Part shown: one piece after another, positions 46,406 to 54,453 of the stretch | How the letters are laid out: each line of letters opens with the position of its first letter | Numbering within the stretch: the first letter of the stretch is position 1 | Assembly: GCA_028706745.1 (NCBI GenBank) | Contig: JAQTVM010000008.1 | Coordinates: forward strand, 1 to 64,000 | Direction of reading: 5' to 3' | From: Candidatus Nanoarchaeia archaeon | GTDB taxonomy: Archaea; Nanobdellota; Nanobdellia; SCGC-AAA011-G17; GW2011-AR17 | DNA length: 64,000 bases | Translations under genes and position numbers: made by a program | Notes under the pieces: model-generated | Seen by the model: only the letters and a program-made list of their open reading frames with translations | Databases searched by the model: none | Told to the model about the DNA's origin: nothing

Positions 46406-47101
46406 ATGGGAAAATTATTGGTTGAGGAAAAATCTATCGTTGTTCCCGGCGACTTCCTTGCGGAGGGGATGGATTATCTCCCTGCAGGCGGCGCATTCAG
46501 GGAAAGCGACAAGGTCATAAGCTCGCAGGTAGGAGTCGTTGAAATCAACGGCAGGCTTGTAAAAGTCATACCGCTTGCAGGCGCTTATGTTCCTAAGAAA
46601 GACGACGTGGTAATCGGAAGGGTTACTGATGTAAGCTATTCAAACTGGTTCGTGGATGTGGGATATGCGCTTGACGCAGTCATGTCGCTGAAAGACGGCA
46701 CCACTGAATTCATTGAGAGAGGAGCTGAATTAAGCGAATTTTACGGCATTGGCGATTTTGTTGTTGCAAGAGTGTCAAATGTCACAAAGTCAAAGATGAT
46801 TGACATCTCAATGAAAGGACCGGGCTTAAGGAAGCTTATCGGCGGAAAGATAATACAAATCTGCGCCATAAAAGTGCCAAGAGTAATCGGAAAGCAGGGC
46901 AGCATGGTCGGCATGATTAAGGATGCCACAGGGTGCCAGATTATAGTCGGGCAGAACGGAAGAATATGGGTTTCAGGAAAGAACCCCGAGGACGAATTGC
47001 TCGCAACACAGGCAATTGCGCTGATTGAGGAGAAAGCCCACATATCAGGGTTGACTGAAGTTGTGAAAGAGTTCCTTGAAAAGAACAAGGGGGCGCAGTA
47101 A
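46406..47101 (+). CDS. rrp4: Exosome complex RNA-binding protein Rrp4
   Basis: S1 domain (DVSYSNWFVDVG) and KH (VPRVIGKQGSMVGMIKDATGCQIIVGQNGRIWV). Confidence 0.95.
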   Translation: MGKLLVEEKSIVVPGDFLAEGMDYLPAGGAFRESDKVISSQVGVVEINGRLVKVIPLAGAYVPKKDDVVIGRVTDVSYSNWFVDVGYALDAVMSLKDGTTEFIERGAELSEFYGIGDFVVARVSNVTKSKMIDISMKGPGLRKLIGGKIIQICAIKVPRVIGKQGSMVGMIKDATGCQIIVGQNGRIWVSGKNPEDELLATQAIALIEEKAHISGLTEVVKEFLEKNKGAQ

Positions 47102-47102
47102 A

Positions 47103-47819
47103 ATGGCTTACACAAGAACTGACAGGGCATTGAACGGGTTAAGACCGATGGAAGCAAAAGTTGGAGTAATAAAAAACGCAAGAGGCTCGGCAATGTTCAA
47201 GATAGGAAAGACAATAGCTTACGCAGCTGTTTACGGGCCAAGGGAAATGCATCCCAAGTTTATGCAGAATGTTGAAAGAGGCACATTGAGATGCAATTAC
47301 AACATGATGGCATTCTCAGGCTCAGGCAACAGGGTAAGGCCCGGACCGAACAGGAGAAGCAGGGAAATAGGGTTAGTTACCCAGAATGCCCTGGCGCCTG
47401 TTTTGGACCTGACAGAATACCCCAAGACAGTAGTTGATGTTTACATCGAGCTTCTGCAGACAGATGCAGGCACAAGGTGCGCGGGAATTTGCGCAGCCTC
47501 GCTTGCTCTTGCTGATGCAGGATTCAAGATGAAGGATTTGGTTTGCGCTGTCTCGTGCGGCATAGTGGGCGGAACGCCTGTTGTTGATTTGGATTATTCA
47601 GAGGAATCTTATGATGACCACTCTGTTGACATCCCGATTGCAATGATACCGAGGACAGGCGAGATAACGCTGATGCAGCTTGACGGAGTCCTTACAAGGG
47701 AGCAGCTTGAGAAGGCTGTGCTGCTTGCAAGGGACGGAATACAGAAGATATACGAAGTGCAGAAAGCTGCATTAAAGGCAAAGTTTGCAGACGGCAAAAT
47801 CAGCTTGGAGGGAGAGTAA
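47103..47819 (+). CDS. rrp41: Exosome complex exonuclease Rrp41
   Basis: NGLRPMEAKVGVIKNARGSAMFKIGKTIAYAAVYGPREMHP, LLQTDAGTRCAGICAASLALADAG. Confidence 0.95.
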   Translation: MAYTRTDRALNGLRPMEAKVGVIKNARGSAMFKIGKTIAYAAVYGPREMHPKFMQNVERGTLRCNYNMMAFSGSGNRVRPGPNRRSREIGLVTQNALAPVLDLTEYPKTVVDVYIELLQTDAGTRCAGICAASLALADAGFKMKDLVCAVSCGIVGGTPVVDLDYSEESYDDHSVDIPIAMIPRTGEITLMQLDGVLTREQLEKAVLLARDGIQKIYEVQKAALKAKFADGKISLEGE

Positions 47820-47820
47820 A

Positions 47821-48591
47821 ATGATTCCAAAAACGTACATACAAACGCTTGCAAAAAAGAATGCAAGGCACGACGGAAGAAGGTTTGACGAGTTCAGGCA
47901 GCCGGTTCTTGTGGAATACGCGGTTTCAGCAAAGTCAGCTGAAGGCTCTGCAAGAGTTACAATGGGAAACACCATTGTTGTTGCCGGAGTAAAGCTGGAG
48001 TTTGGGCAGCCGTATCCTGACACGCCTGACGAGGGAAGCATAATGATAAGCGCAGAAATGCTGCCATTGTCATCTCCTGAATATGAAAGCGGACCGCCGG
48101 GAATTGAAGCAATTGAGCTTGCAAGAGTGGTTGACAGGGGAATTCGCGAGTCAAAAGCCCTTGATTTCAAGAAGCTTTGCGTAAAATCAGGCGAGAAGAT
48201 GTGGACAGTAATGATTGACATCTACCCGATAAACGCATCAGGCAACTTGTTTGACGCGTCTGCGCTTGCTGCAATAGCTGCATTGAAGAATGCGCGCTTT
48301 CCAAAGGTGGAAGACGACAAGGTTGTATACAAGGAGCCGACTGACGAGCCGATGCCTTTGTCTTTCATGCCTGTAAGCTGCACAGTCCATAAGATTGGGG
48401 ACAAGTTCTTGGTTGACCCGACAAGGGACGAAGAGCTTGCAGCTGATGCAAGGCTGACTGTCGCCTTTACTGAAAAGGGCGAGGTTTGCGCAATGCAGAA
48501 AGGCGGGGAAAAGCCACTGACTCACACAGAGGTATTTGCCATGGTGGATTTGGCTGCCTTAAAGGCAGGCGAGCTAAGGAAATGTTTATAA
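47821..48591 (+). CDS. rrp42: Exosome complex component Rrp42
   Basis: NARHDGRRFDEFRQPVLVEYAVSAKSAEGSARVTMGNTIVVAGVKLEFGQPYPDTPDEG. Confidence 0.95.
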   Translation: MIPKTYIQTLAKKNARHDGRRFDEFRQPVLVEYAVSAKSAEGSARVTMGNTIVVAGVKLEFGQPYPDTPDEGSIMISAEMLPLSSPEYESGPPGIEAIELARVVDRGIRESKALDFKKLCVKSGEKMWTVMIDIYPINASGNLFDASALAAIAALKNARFPKVEDDKVVYKEPTDEPMPLSFMPVSCTVHKIGDKFLVDPTRDEELAADARLTVAFTEKGEVCAMQKGGEKPLTHTEVFAMVDLAALKAGELRKCL

Positions 48592-48616
48592 AGGGATTGG
48601 ATTATCTCAATATAAA

Positions 48617-48853
48617 ATGATGAAGCTCACCAAGTACGAAAGGGCAAGGTTGATTGGCGCAAGGGCGCTGCAGCTTTCAATGGGCGCTCCTCTGCTTTTG
48701 AAGCTGAAGGAAGCAGATCTTGAGAAGATGCATTACAGGCCTGTGTCAATAGCAAAACACGAGCTTGCCAAGGATGCGCTTCCGATAACCATCAAGAGGC
48801 CCTTGCCTGTAAAGGTAGAGACAGAGCAGAAAGAAGCCGTTAAGACGGCTTGA
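48617..48853 (+). CDS. rpoK: RNA polymerase subunit K (Rpb6-like)
   Basis: LTKYERARLIGARALQLSMGAPLLL...IAKHELAKDALPITIKRPLP. Confidence 0.9.
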   Translation: MMKLTKYERARLIGARALQLSMGAPLLLKLKEADLEKMHYRPVSIAKHELAKDALPITIKRPLPVKVETEQKEAVKTA

Positions 48854-48907
48854 TTTTTTTATTTTTAGTTCTTTTTCTTAGAAATTTTTTTAAGATTATA
48901 TAGAAAT

Positions 48908-49861
48908 CTAATTAAGGCTTCCCTTGAATTCCTCGGTAAGCCCATATACCTTGGGTCTTCTGTTATTAACTATGAATGTGACTTGTTTTTCCGCCAAGCT
49001 GCTCAACTGCTTTCCAATGCTTCCCTCTGTGGTGTTTAATATTTCAGCCAGCTGCTTTGCAGTCCTGTTGCCTTCCATTAAAAGAATTACCATTCTCTTC
49101 TGCATCGGGCTGAAACCCTCTAGCTTCTTGTCATTAATAGGCATCAGGTTGTCAGGCAATTTGATTTCGTCAGGCCTTTGCAGGTCCAAAAGCTGATTTG
49201 CCTTTTTCTTTGTAAGAATGCTTCTTGCGGTGTCAACATTAATATTGCCCGGCTCTAAGTTTATGCACAACTGCTCGCAATTCTCCAATATCTTCCTTGG
49301 ATTGTTTCTTGCATCTTCAACTAACAAAGATACAATATCGTCGGAGAATGGATTCTTCCCCTCTGTCCTCATTTCAATCAGCTGCTTTGCCTCTTCATAT
49401 CCCATTCCTGCAAGACGTATGATTCTTCCCCCTACCCTGTTTGTAAAGCTCTCAGGATAATCCATCTTGTTTCCAATCTGCGCAATTGCAACGCTTTTCA
49501 GGACATTCCCGTCCCACAATGCCTTCATGTCCTTTACAAACGGCTCGTCGCAGTGGTGCGCTTCATCAAGCATAAGGACCTTTTTTCTTATGAAAGGCTT
49601 TCCGACGTGCTTCTTAAGGCTGAAGTCCTCGTTCATGCTTTCTGCATTAAGGTAAATTCCTTTTTGCAGGAATCCCATCTGCCTTCTGAGCCATTTTAGC
49701 AATGAAGTTTTTCCTGCTCCCGGCTCTCCGACAACAATGCACATGTCGCCTGCGGACACGTAATTAAGCAAAAGTTCCCTCTCTTTCTCATATCCTATCA
49801 ATTCAGTGCTCCACTTTACTGAAAAGGGGTTGCTGCTCCATCCGTACTTTTTATACCACAT
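48908..49861 (-). CDS. AAA ATPase with C-terminal winged-helix (ExeA/Cdc6-like)
   Basis: GEPGAGKTSLLKWL, KVLMLDEAHHCD, sensor region, C-terminal HTH NRTAKQLAEILNTTEGSIGKQLSSLAEK. Confidence 0.75.
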   Translation of the reverse strand: MWYKKYGWSSNPFSVKWSTELIGYEKERELLLNYVSAGDMCIVVGEPGAGKTSLLKWLRRQMGFLQKGIYLNAESMNEDFSLKKHVGKPFIRKKVLMLDEAHHCDEPFVKDMKALWDGNVLKSVAIAQIGNKMDYPESFTNRVGGRIIRLAGMGYEEAKQLIEMRTEGKNPFSDDIVSLLVEDARNNPRKILENCEQLCINLEPGNINVDTARSILTKKKANQLLDLQRPDEIKLPDNLMPINDKKLEGFSPMQKRMVILLMEGNRTAKQLAEILNTTEGSIGKQLSSLAEKQVTFIVNNRRPKVYGLTEEFKGSLN

Positions 49862-49945
49862 ATATTCCTCTCTTTAAGCCTCTAAGATGGATAAATAACG
49901 CGGATTAATAAATATATCGTTTAGAAAAAGAAAAAATGGGACCCA

Positions 49946-49967
49946 CGGTCGGAATCACTTCCGACCG
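49946..49967 (-). terminator. 9-bp hairpin downstream of tRNA-Ile(UAU)
   Basis: CGGTCGGAA-TCAC-TTCCGACCG, 12 nt downstream of the tRNA 3' end; could be a terminator or palindromic element. Confidence 0.4.
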
Positions 49968-49978
49968 CAGGCACCTGA

Positions 49979-50102
49979 TGGGCCCCACGGGATTTGAACC
50001 CGCGACCACTGGCTGTCCTAAGCTTATGTACCAGTGCTAGCCATATAAGACCAGTGCTCTAATTGCCCGAATTTTTAATTCTCCAGGCTGAGCTAGAGGC
50101 CC
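49979..50102 (-). tRNA. tRNA-Ile(UAU) with two introns (50063-50082 D-loop; 50015-50043 at 37/38)
   Basis: Spliced form GGGCCTCTAGCTCAGCCTGGTTAGAGCACTGGTCTTATAAGCCAGTGGTCGCGGGTTCAAATCCCGTGGGGCCCA (75 nt); full cloverleaf, U33, A73. Confidence 0.88.
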
Positions 50103-50140
50103 GTCTTATCGCTGATAGAAAGGAATAAGGCAGATATTTA

Positions 50141-50225
50141 AACCTTTCGAGCGCAGCGAAGAAAGGTTAGGAACGAAGTGACTAAACCTTACGCCTGGGG
50201 CGTGAGGTTAGGAACGCAGTAATTA
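50141..50225. repeat. Tandem hairpin modules (~44-bp period) upstream of tRNA-Ile
   Basis: AACCTTTC-GAGCGCAGCGAA-GAAAGGTT + AGGAACGAAGTGACTA, then AACCTTACGCC-TGG-GGCGTGAGGTT + AGGAACGCAGTAATTA. Confidence 0.75.
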
Positions 50226-50300
50226 AATATTTTTAGGAATTCCGCAAATCAATTCCCGCAAACCGAAACCTATTAAAGGCGCAAGAATATTACTATTTTA

Positions 50301-50762
50301 ATGGCAAAATGCGCTTATTTCGGATTAACAGGGATTATTGTTGACAGGACGCCTTCCAAGGAGTTTATTAAAAAATTTGCAGCGGAAAATTTAGCCAAAA
50401 TAGCTGCGCATTATTGTTCCAGCTCTTCAGGCGTTGCAACTGCTTTTTGGGGATTAAAATATTTAGACTATTCAAAAATAGTCTCTTTGGAAAAATGCGT
50501 TTCTTATGCCCCTGTATTCAAGAAAGAAAATGGCCTGTTTGTGCCGCAAATGCCTTTATGCAATGAAAAAGATGCAGGAAACCTAAGCAGTAATGAAAGG
50601 AGAACAGCGGCAATGAGGGAGATTTTGATGCAGGCATTAGATTTATTAGAGGGGGAAAGGGAAGGAAGGTATTTTATGCTTACAACTTTTGAAAAAGGAT
50701 GCTGTAATTTTCAGGGAGGCAAAATTATGGCAAAATTAGATGACATTGTAAAACTTATTTAA
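50301..50762 (+). CDS. Hypothetical protein
   Basis: Complete ORF; no recognised motif. Confidence 0.5.
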   Translation: MAKCAYFGLTGIIVDRTPSKEFIKKFAAENLAKIAAHYCSSSSGVATAFWGLKYLDYSKIVSLEKCVSYAPVFKKENGLFVPQMPLCNEKDAGNLSSNERRTAAMREILMQALDLLEGEREGRYFMLTTFEKGCCNFQGGKIMAKLDDIVKLI

Positions 50763-50839
50763 TCCTGCATTCCGGCATGACAATTTTATAATCTTAAGGC
50801 ATACATAAATTTATATATGCTTTTAGCTGTTAAATATTT

Positions 50840-51304
50840 ATGAACTGCAAGAGGTGCAACAATAACTCGGAAAAAGGGGACTTGTTCTGCAGGAAATGCG
50901 GCGAGGAGCTTCCGGCAGAGGAAACTTTCCAGTGCGAATGCGGCTCTGAAGTGAGGAACGAGGACAGGTTCTGCCACAACTGCGGCGCAATGTTTTCGGC
51001 AGGAAACTGCGGCAACTGCAGCGCGGAGCTTGTTCCAAACGCAAAATACTGCCATGAGTGCGGCACAAAGGCGGAAGAAAATGCTGGGACTTCTGAAGCG
51101 CCATCTTATCTTTCAGAGCCTGTGAATGAAGCGCCTTCTGAACCCCCTTATTCACCTGAGACCTATACTCCCGAAAAAGAGGCGCCTGCCGACATTGAGG
51201 TTTATGATGATTATGGCAATGTGAAGAAGATATCAGAATTCAAGGAAGAGCCGCCGAAGAAGCCGAAGTACAAGATGTCAGGCGACGGGTATTTTGAGCC
51301 CTGA
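50840..51304 (+). CDS. Triple zinc-ribbon protein
   Basis: CKRCNNNSEKGDLFCRKCG, CECGSEVRNEDRFCHNCG, CGNCSAELVPNAKYCHECG. Confidence 0.75.
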   Translation: MNCKRCNNNSEKGDLFCRKCGEELPAEETFQCECGSEVRNEDRFCHNCGAMFSAGNCGNCSAELVPNAKYCHECGTKAEENAGTSEAPSYLSEPVNEAPSEPPYSPETYTPEKEAPADIEVYDDYGNVKKISEFKEEPPKKPKYKMSGDGYFEP

Positions 51305-51343
51305 AGGTAATTAGCATTCTTATCAGGGTTTAACTTATTAATC

Positions 51344-53098
51344 TTAACAGATTATTTGGGTAATATATACTTCATAATCTTTAGAAACCGCAGCACTTAT
51401 TCCTTCGCGGTCATTATTAAGTTTCATAATTTTTTCTTTAGTTTCCGGTTGTAATAATAATCCCTTAACCACGATTGCAGCTATTTCGTTGATATTTAGC
51501 CAATCATATTCGTTATTAAAGATAGAATGATATGCTTTAGTACGAAAAATATTCACTTCCATTGGCGCGAACTCATTTTCACAGATGATTTTTTCTTCTT
51601 TTGCGAGGTCTATAAGACTTATTCCTGCTAGATTCGTAGCAGAAAAATATTTATTATTGGCCATCTCCAAACTATGTGTTCTAGCTAATCTTGCCATTTT
51701 CGAACTAATGCCTAATTCGGGCAATCTTAATTTACTTCTTTCGATGTTAATTAGCCTATGTATCTCTTCGGATAAGAAGTTCTGTTCGCTATAGGTTGGG
51801 AGAGAGTATTCTTCATTAATCTTTCTTTTCCCGATTGTTTCTTGATTTATATCCTCTTGATTGCCAAATAATAACACATTAGTATTATAATAAATCTCCA
51901 TTATTTGATCTATTAATGAGTTAAGGTTTTTTACATCCCGATTATAATCCAAAACATATGAATTATAGACATCTGCATCATCACAATAATAACTATCTGG
52001 CTCTTCCGAGTCACAATTGATACAATCAGTTTCGCACATCTTTTTTTCTAATACTAGTAACCTTCCTTTTATCGTTTGTAGCTGGCTATCTAACTCCTCT
52101 ATTAGTTTGTAATTTTTTCTTACCTTCGCAGCCAATTTTTTCCCGTAATTATTTTCGTAGTAAATATTATCTCCATCCGATATTTTAACATATCCTTCAA
52201 TTTTAATATCATTATCATTGCCAATTGGAGAAATTGCTGTAGACTCAATAAAACAGATTTCCTCACCATTATCGGCTATATTTCCTTCATTACACCCTAT
52301 GCCTGCAATAGCGTGTCTAGTTTCGTCACTCATACCAAAAATGATATAAGCCGTATAATTGAGCTCTTTTAATATCCCTGCTAAAATAACAGATTTGTCT
52401 AAGCAATTACCTCTTCCTTCATAGATTGTTTCATAAGGATAGCGATTAGGGCCTTCATCATTCCAATATGGAATTGACTGAACAAATAAAGAAGCAATCT
52501 CAACAAGTTCATCATTAGAATAATTTTTTAATCCTGAAAAATCTTGAGAAATCGCTTTCACAAATTTATTGTTATACTCATCTTTAAAATAACTTTGTTC
52601 ATATTCAGAGATATTCGTGGAAAAATAACATCCTTTCTCTTTTATTTCATTTGAGTAATCATAAACATCTTCAAAAAGATTAATATTATACACAAACTTT
52701 TTGCCCATATAATTAAATTCTAAAGGGTCACTAATCCTCCCTTTTGAAAAATTGATAGTAACATATTTTTCGCAATATTCTGAACAATTTTTATTTTCGC
52801 AATAATAACTATTTCCCCATCCTCTTATCGGCTCGCCTAGACTAGTAAGATTATAGCTCTCATATTCAGTATATAACCAATTGTGGAAAGGCACATAAAA
52901 TACTTTTGAAATTTCAAAATTTCCATTAGTATAATTTAAAAGTTCTCCGGGGTCTGTTCCAGCCTCAAAAAACTCGTTTGAAGTTTCTATTAATCCTGTT
53001 AACATAAAAAAAAGAGATAAAATAATCAATCCGATGAATACGGTTATGGATACTACCTTCACCTTTGGTTTTGATTGTGGCAATTTTTCATCTTTCAT
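51344..53098 (-). CDS. Membrane-anchored exoprotein with transglutaminase-like and CAP/SCP domains
   Basis: N-terminal TM; GRGNCLDKSVILAGILKELNYTAYIIFG...TRHAIAGI; C-terminal IHRLINIERSKLRLPELGISSKMARLARTHSLEMANNKYFS. Confidence 0.7.
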   Translation of the reverse strand: MKDEKLPQSKPKVKVVSITVFIGLIILSLFFMLTGLIETSNEFFEAGTDPGELLNYTNGNFEISKVFYVPFHNWLYTEYESYNLTSLGEPIRGWGNSYYCENKNCSEYCEKYVTINFSKGRISDPLEFNYMGKKFVYNINLFEDVYDYSNEIKEKGCYFSTNISEYEQSYFKDEYNNKFVKAISQDFSGLKNYSNDELVEIASLFVQSIPYWNDEGPNRYPYETIYEGRGNCLDKSVILAGILKELNYTAYIIFGMSDETRHAIAGIGCNEGNIADNGEEICFIESTAISPIGNDNDIKIEGYVKISDGDNIYYENNYGKKLAAKVRKNYKLIEELDSQLQTIKGRLLVLEKKMCETDCINCDSEEPDSYYCDDADVYNSYVLDYNRDVKNLNSLIDQIMEIYYNTNVLLFGNQEDINQETIGKRKINEEYSLPTYSEQNFLSEEIHRLINIERSKLRLPELGISSKMARLARTHSLEMANNKYFSATNLAGISLIDLAKEEKIICENEFAPMEVNIFRTKAYHSIFNNEYDWLNINEIAAIVVKGLLLQPETKEKIMKLNNDREGISAAVSKDYEVYITQIIC

Positions 53099-53200
53099 CT
53101 TATATGCCTTATTCTCCGGAAATAATAATGCTCCAACTTAACAATATTTGTATATATAATTATATATAATACAGTTTATATGCTTTCGTCTTGTAGTGCC

Positions 53201-54451
53201 TTAGGCAATTAGATAATTGGCAGTTGCTTTCTTAATCTTGACATTTGCTTTCTGCCCCAAACTAAACTTTCCTTTAGCTACAACCAATGCATACGAATCA
53301 GTTCTTCCCAGGCAGACATTATTCTCCCTTTTTCCATCAATAAGAATATTCATTTCCTTGCCAACTGCCTTTTTCTTCTCGTCTAAAGCAATCTTCCTGA
53401 ACACTTTCAGCATCCTGCTGCACCTGTCGCTCAAAACCTCGCTTCTTAATTGCTTCATTTCTCCCGCTTTTGTGAAAGGCATTGCCCAATACCTGTTTAA
53501 ATTCATTACAGAGGGCTTTATTTTCTTAATTATCTTTACTGACTCAAGAAAATCCTTTTCAGTTTCAGAGGGAAAGCCAACAATAATGTCAGTGGCTATT
53601 GCAATATCCGGAATTGCTTTTCTGAATTTTTCAACAATTAAGATGATTTCCCCTGCAGTGTAATGCCTGTTCATTTCATTAAGCACCTTGCTGCTTCCTG
53701 ACTGTATTGGAATATGCAAAAAGCGGAACATCTTTTCATTCTTAAATACCTTAATTAATTCATTAGCATATTCCTTCACAAACCCGGGATTAGCCATCCC
53801 CAGCCTTACCTTGAATTCTCCCTTTACTTCAAGCACTTTTGAAAGCAGCGAAGGCAAATCACTTCCGATGTCCATTCCATAACAGCCTGTGTCCTGCGCA
53901 GTAATCCATATTTCCCTGCAGCCTTCTTTTACAGCATTCTCAACTTCTTTCACAATGTCTTCGGCAGGATAAGAAATCAATTCACCCTTAATCGCCTTTA
54001 CAGCGCAGTAAGAGCATTGCCCCAAGCATCCGGTGCTTACCGGCAGTATCCCTATTGCCTTATTCTTCCTGATGCGCGGCAGGCAAATCTTTTTTTCTGC
54101 TTTCTTCTCAATAATCTCATTTCTTTTCCCTTTCAAAAGCTCTTCAACAGCGCCGCAAATCAATGCAATGTTATGCGTGCTTACAACTGAGGCAGAAGGA
54201 AACTCTTTTCTTATCTTTGGAAGCTGGTAAGAAGGCACGCATCCTGCAAAAATAACCTTCTCTTTTGCTTTTCTTGCGGCATTTAATCCCTTGTTAAAGC
54301 TCGGACCTTTCACATTGCATATGCTGATAATGGCAATATCCTCATTAGAATCAACAATATCGTGCCCTGCCTCTTTCAATAAGCCCGCCATTATTTCTGA
54401 CTCAGCCAAATTATTGCTGCATCCGAATGCAATAAGCTTAATCCTTGCCAT
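53201..54451 (-). CDS. tRNA methylthiotransferase (MiaB-like radical SAM, archaeal e-MtaB/CDKAL1 type)
   Basis: IKLIAFGCSNNLAESEIMAG; CLGQCSYCAVKAIKGELISYPAEDIV; FLHIPIQSGSSKVLNEMNRHYT; C-terminal TRAM-like. Confidence 0.9.
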   Translation of the reverse strand: MARIKLIAFGCSNNLAESEIMAGLLKEAGHDIVDSNEDIAIISICNVKGPSFNKGLNAARKAKEKVIFAGCVPSYQLPKIRKEFPSASVVSTHNIALICGAVEELLKGKRNEIIEKKAEKKICLPRIRKNKAIGILPVSTGCLGQCSYCAVKAIKGELISYPAEDIVKEVENAVKEGCREIWITAQDTGCYGMDIGSDLPSLLSKVLEVKGEFKVRLGMANPGFVKEYANELIKVFKNEKMFRFLHIPIQSGSSKVLNEMNRHYTAGEIILIVEKFRKAIPDIAIATDIIVGFPSETEKDFLESVKIIKKIKPSVMNLNRYWAMPFTKAGEMKQLRSEVLSDRCSRMLKVFRKIALDEKKKAVGKEMNILIDGKRENNVCLGRTDSYALVVAKGKFSLGQKANVKIKKATANYLIA

Positions 54452-54453
54452 AT

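Noticed and set aside
46335-46520. 61-aa ORF overlapping the psmA end and rrp4 start
   Set aside because: Overlaps rrp4 out of frame and covers the hairpins; no motif.
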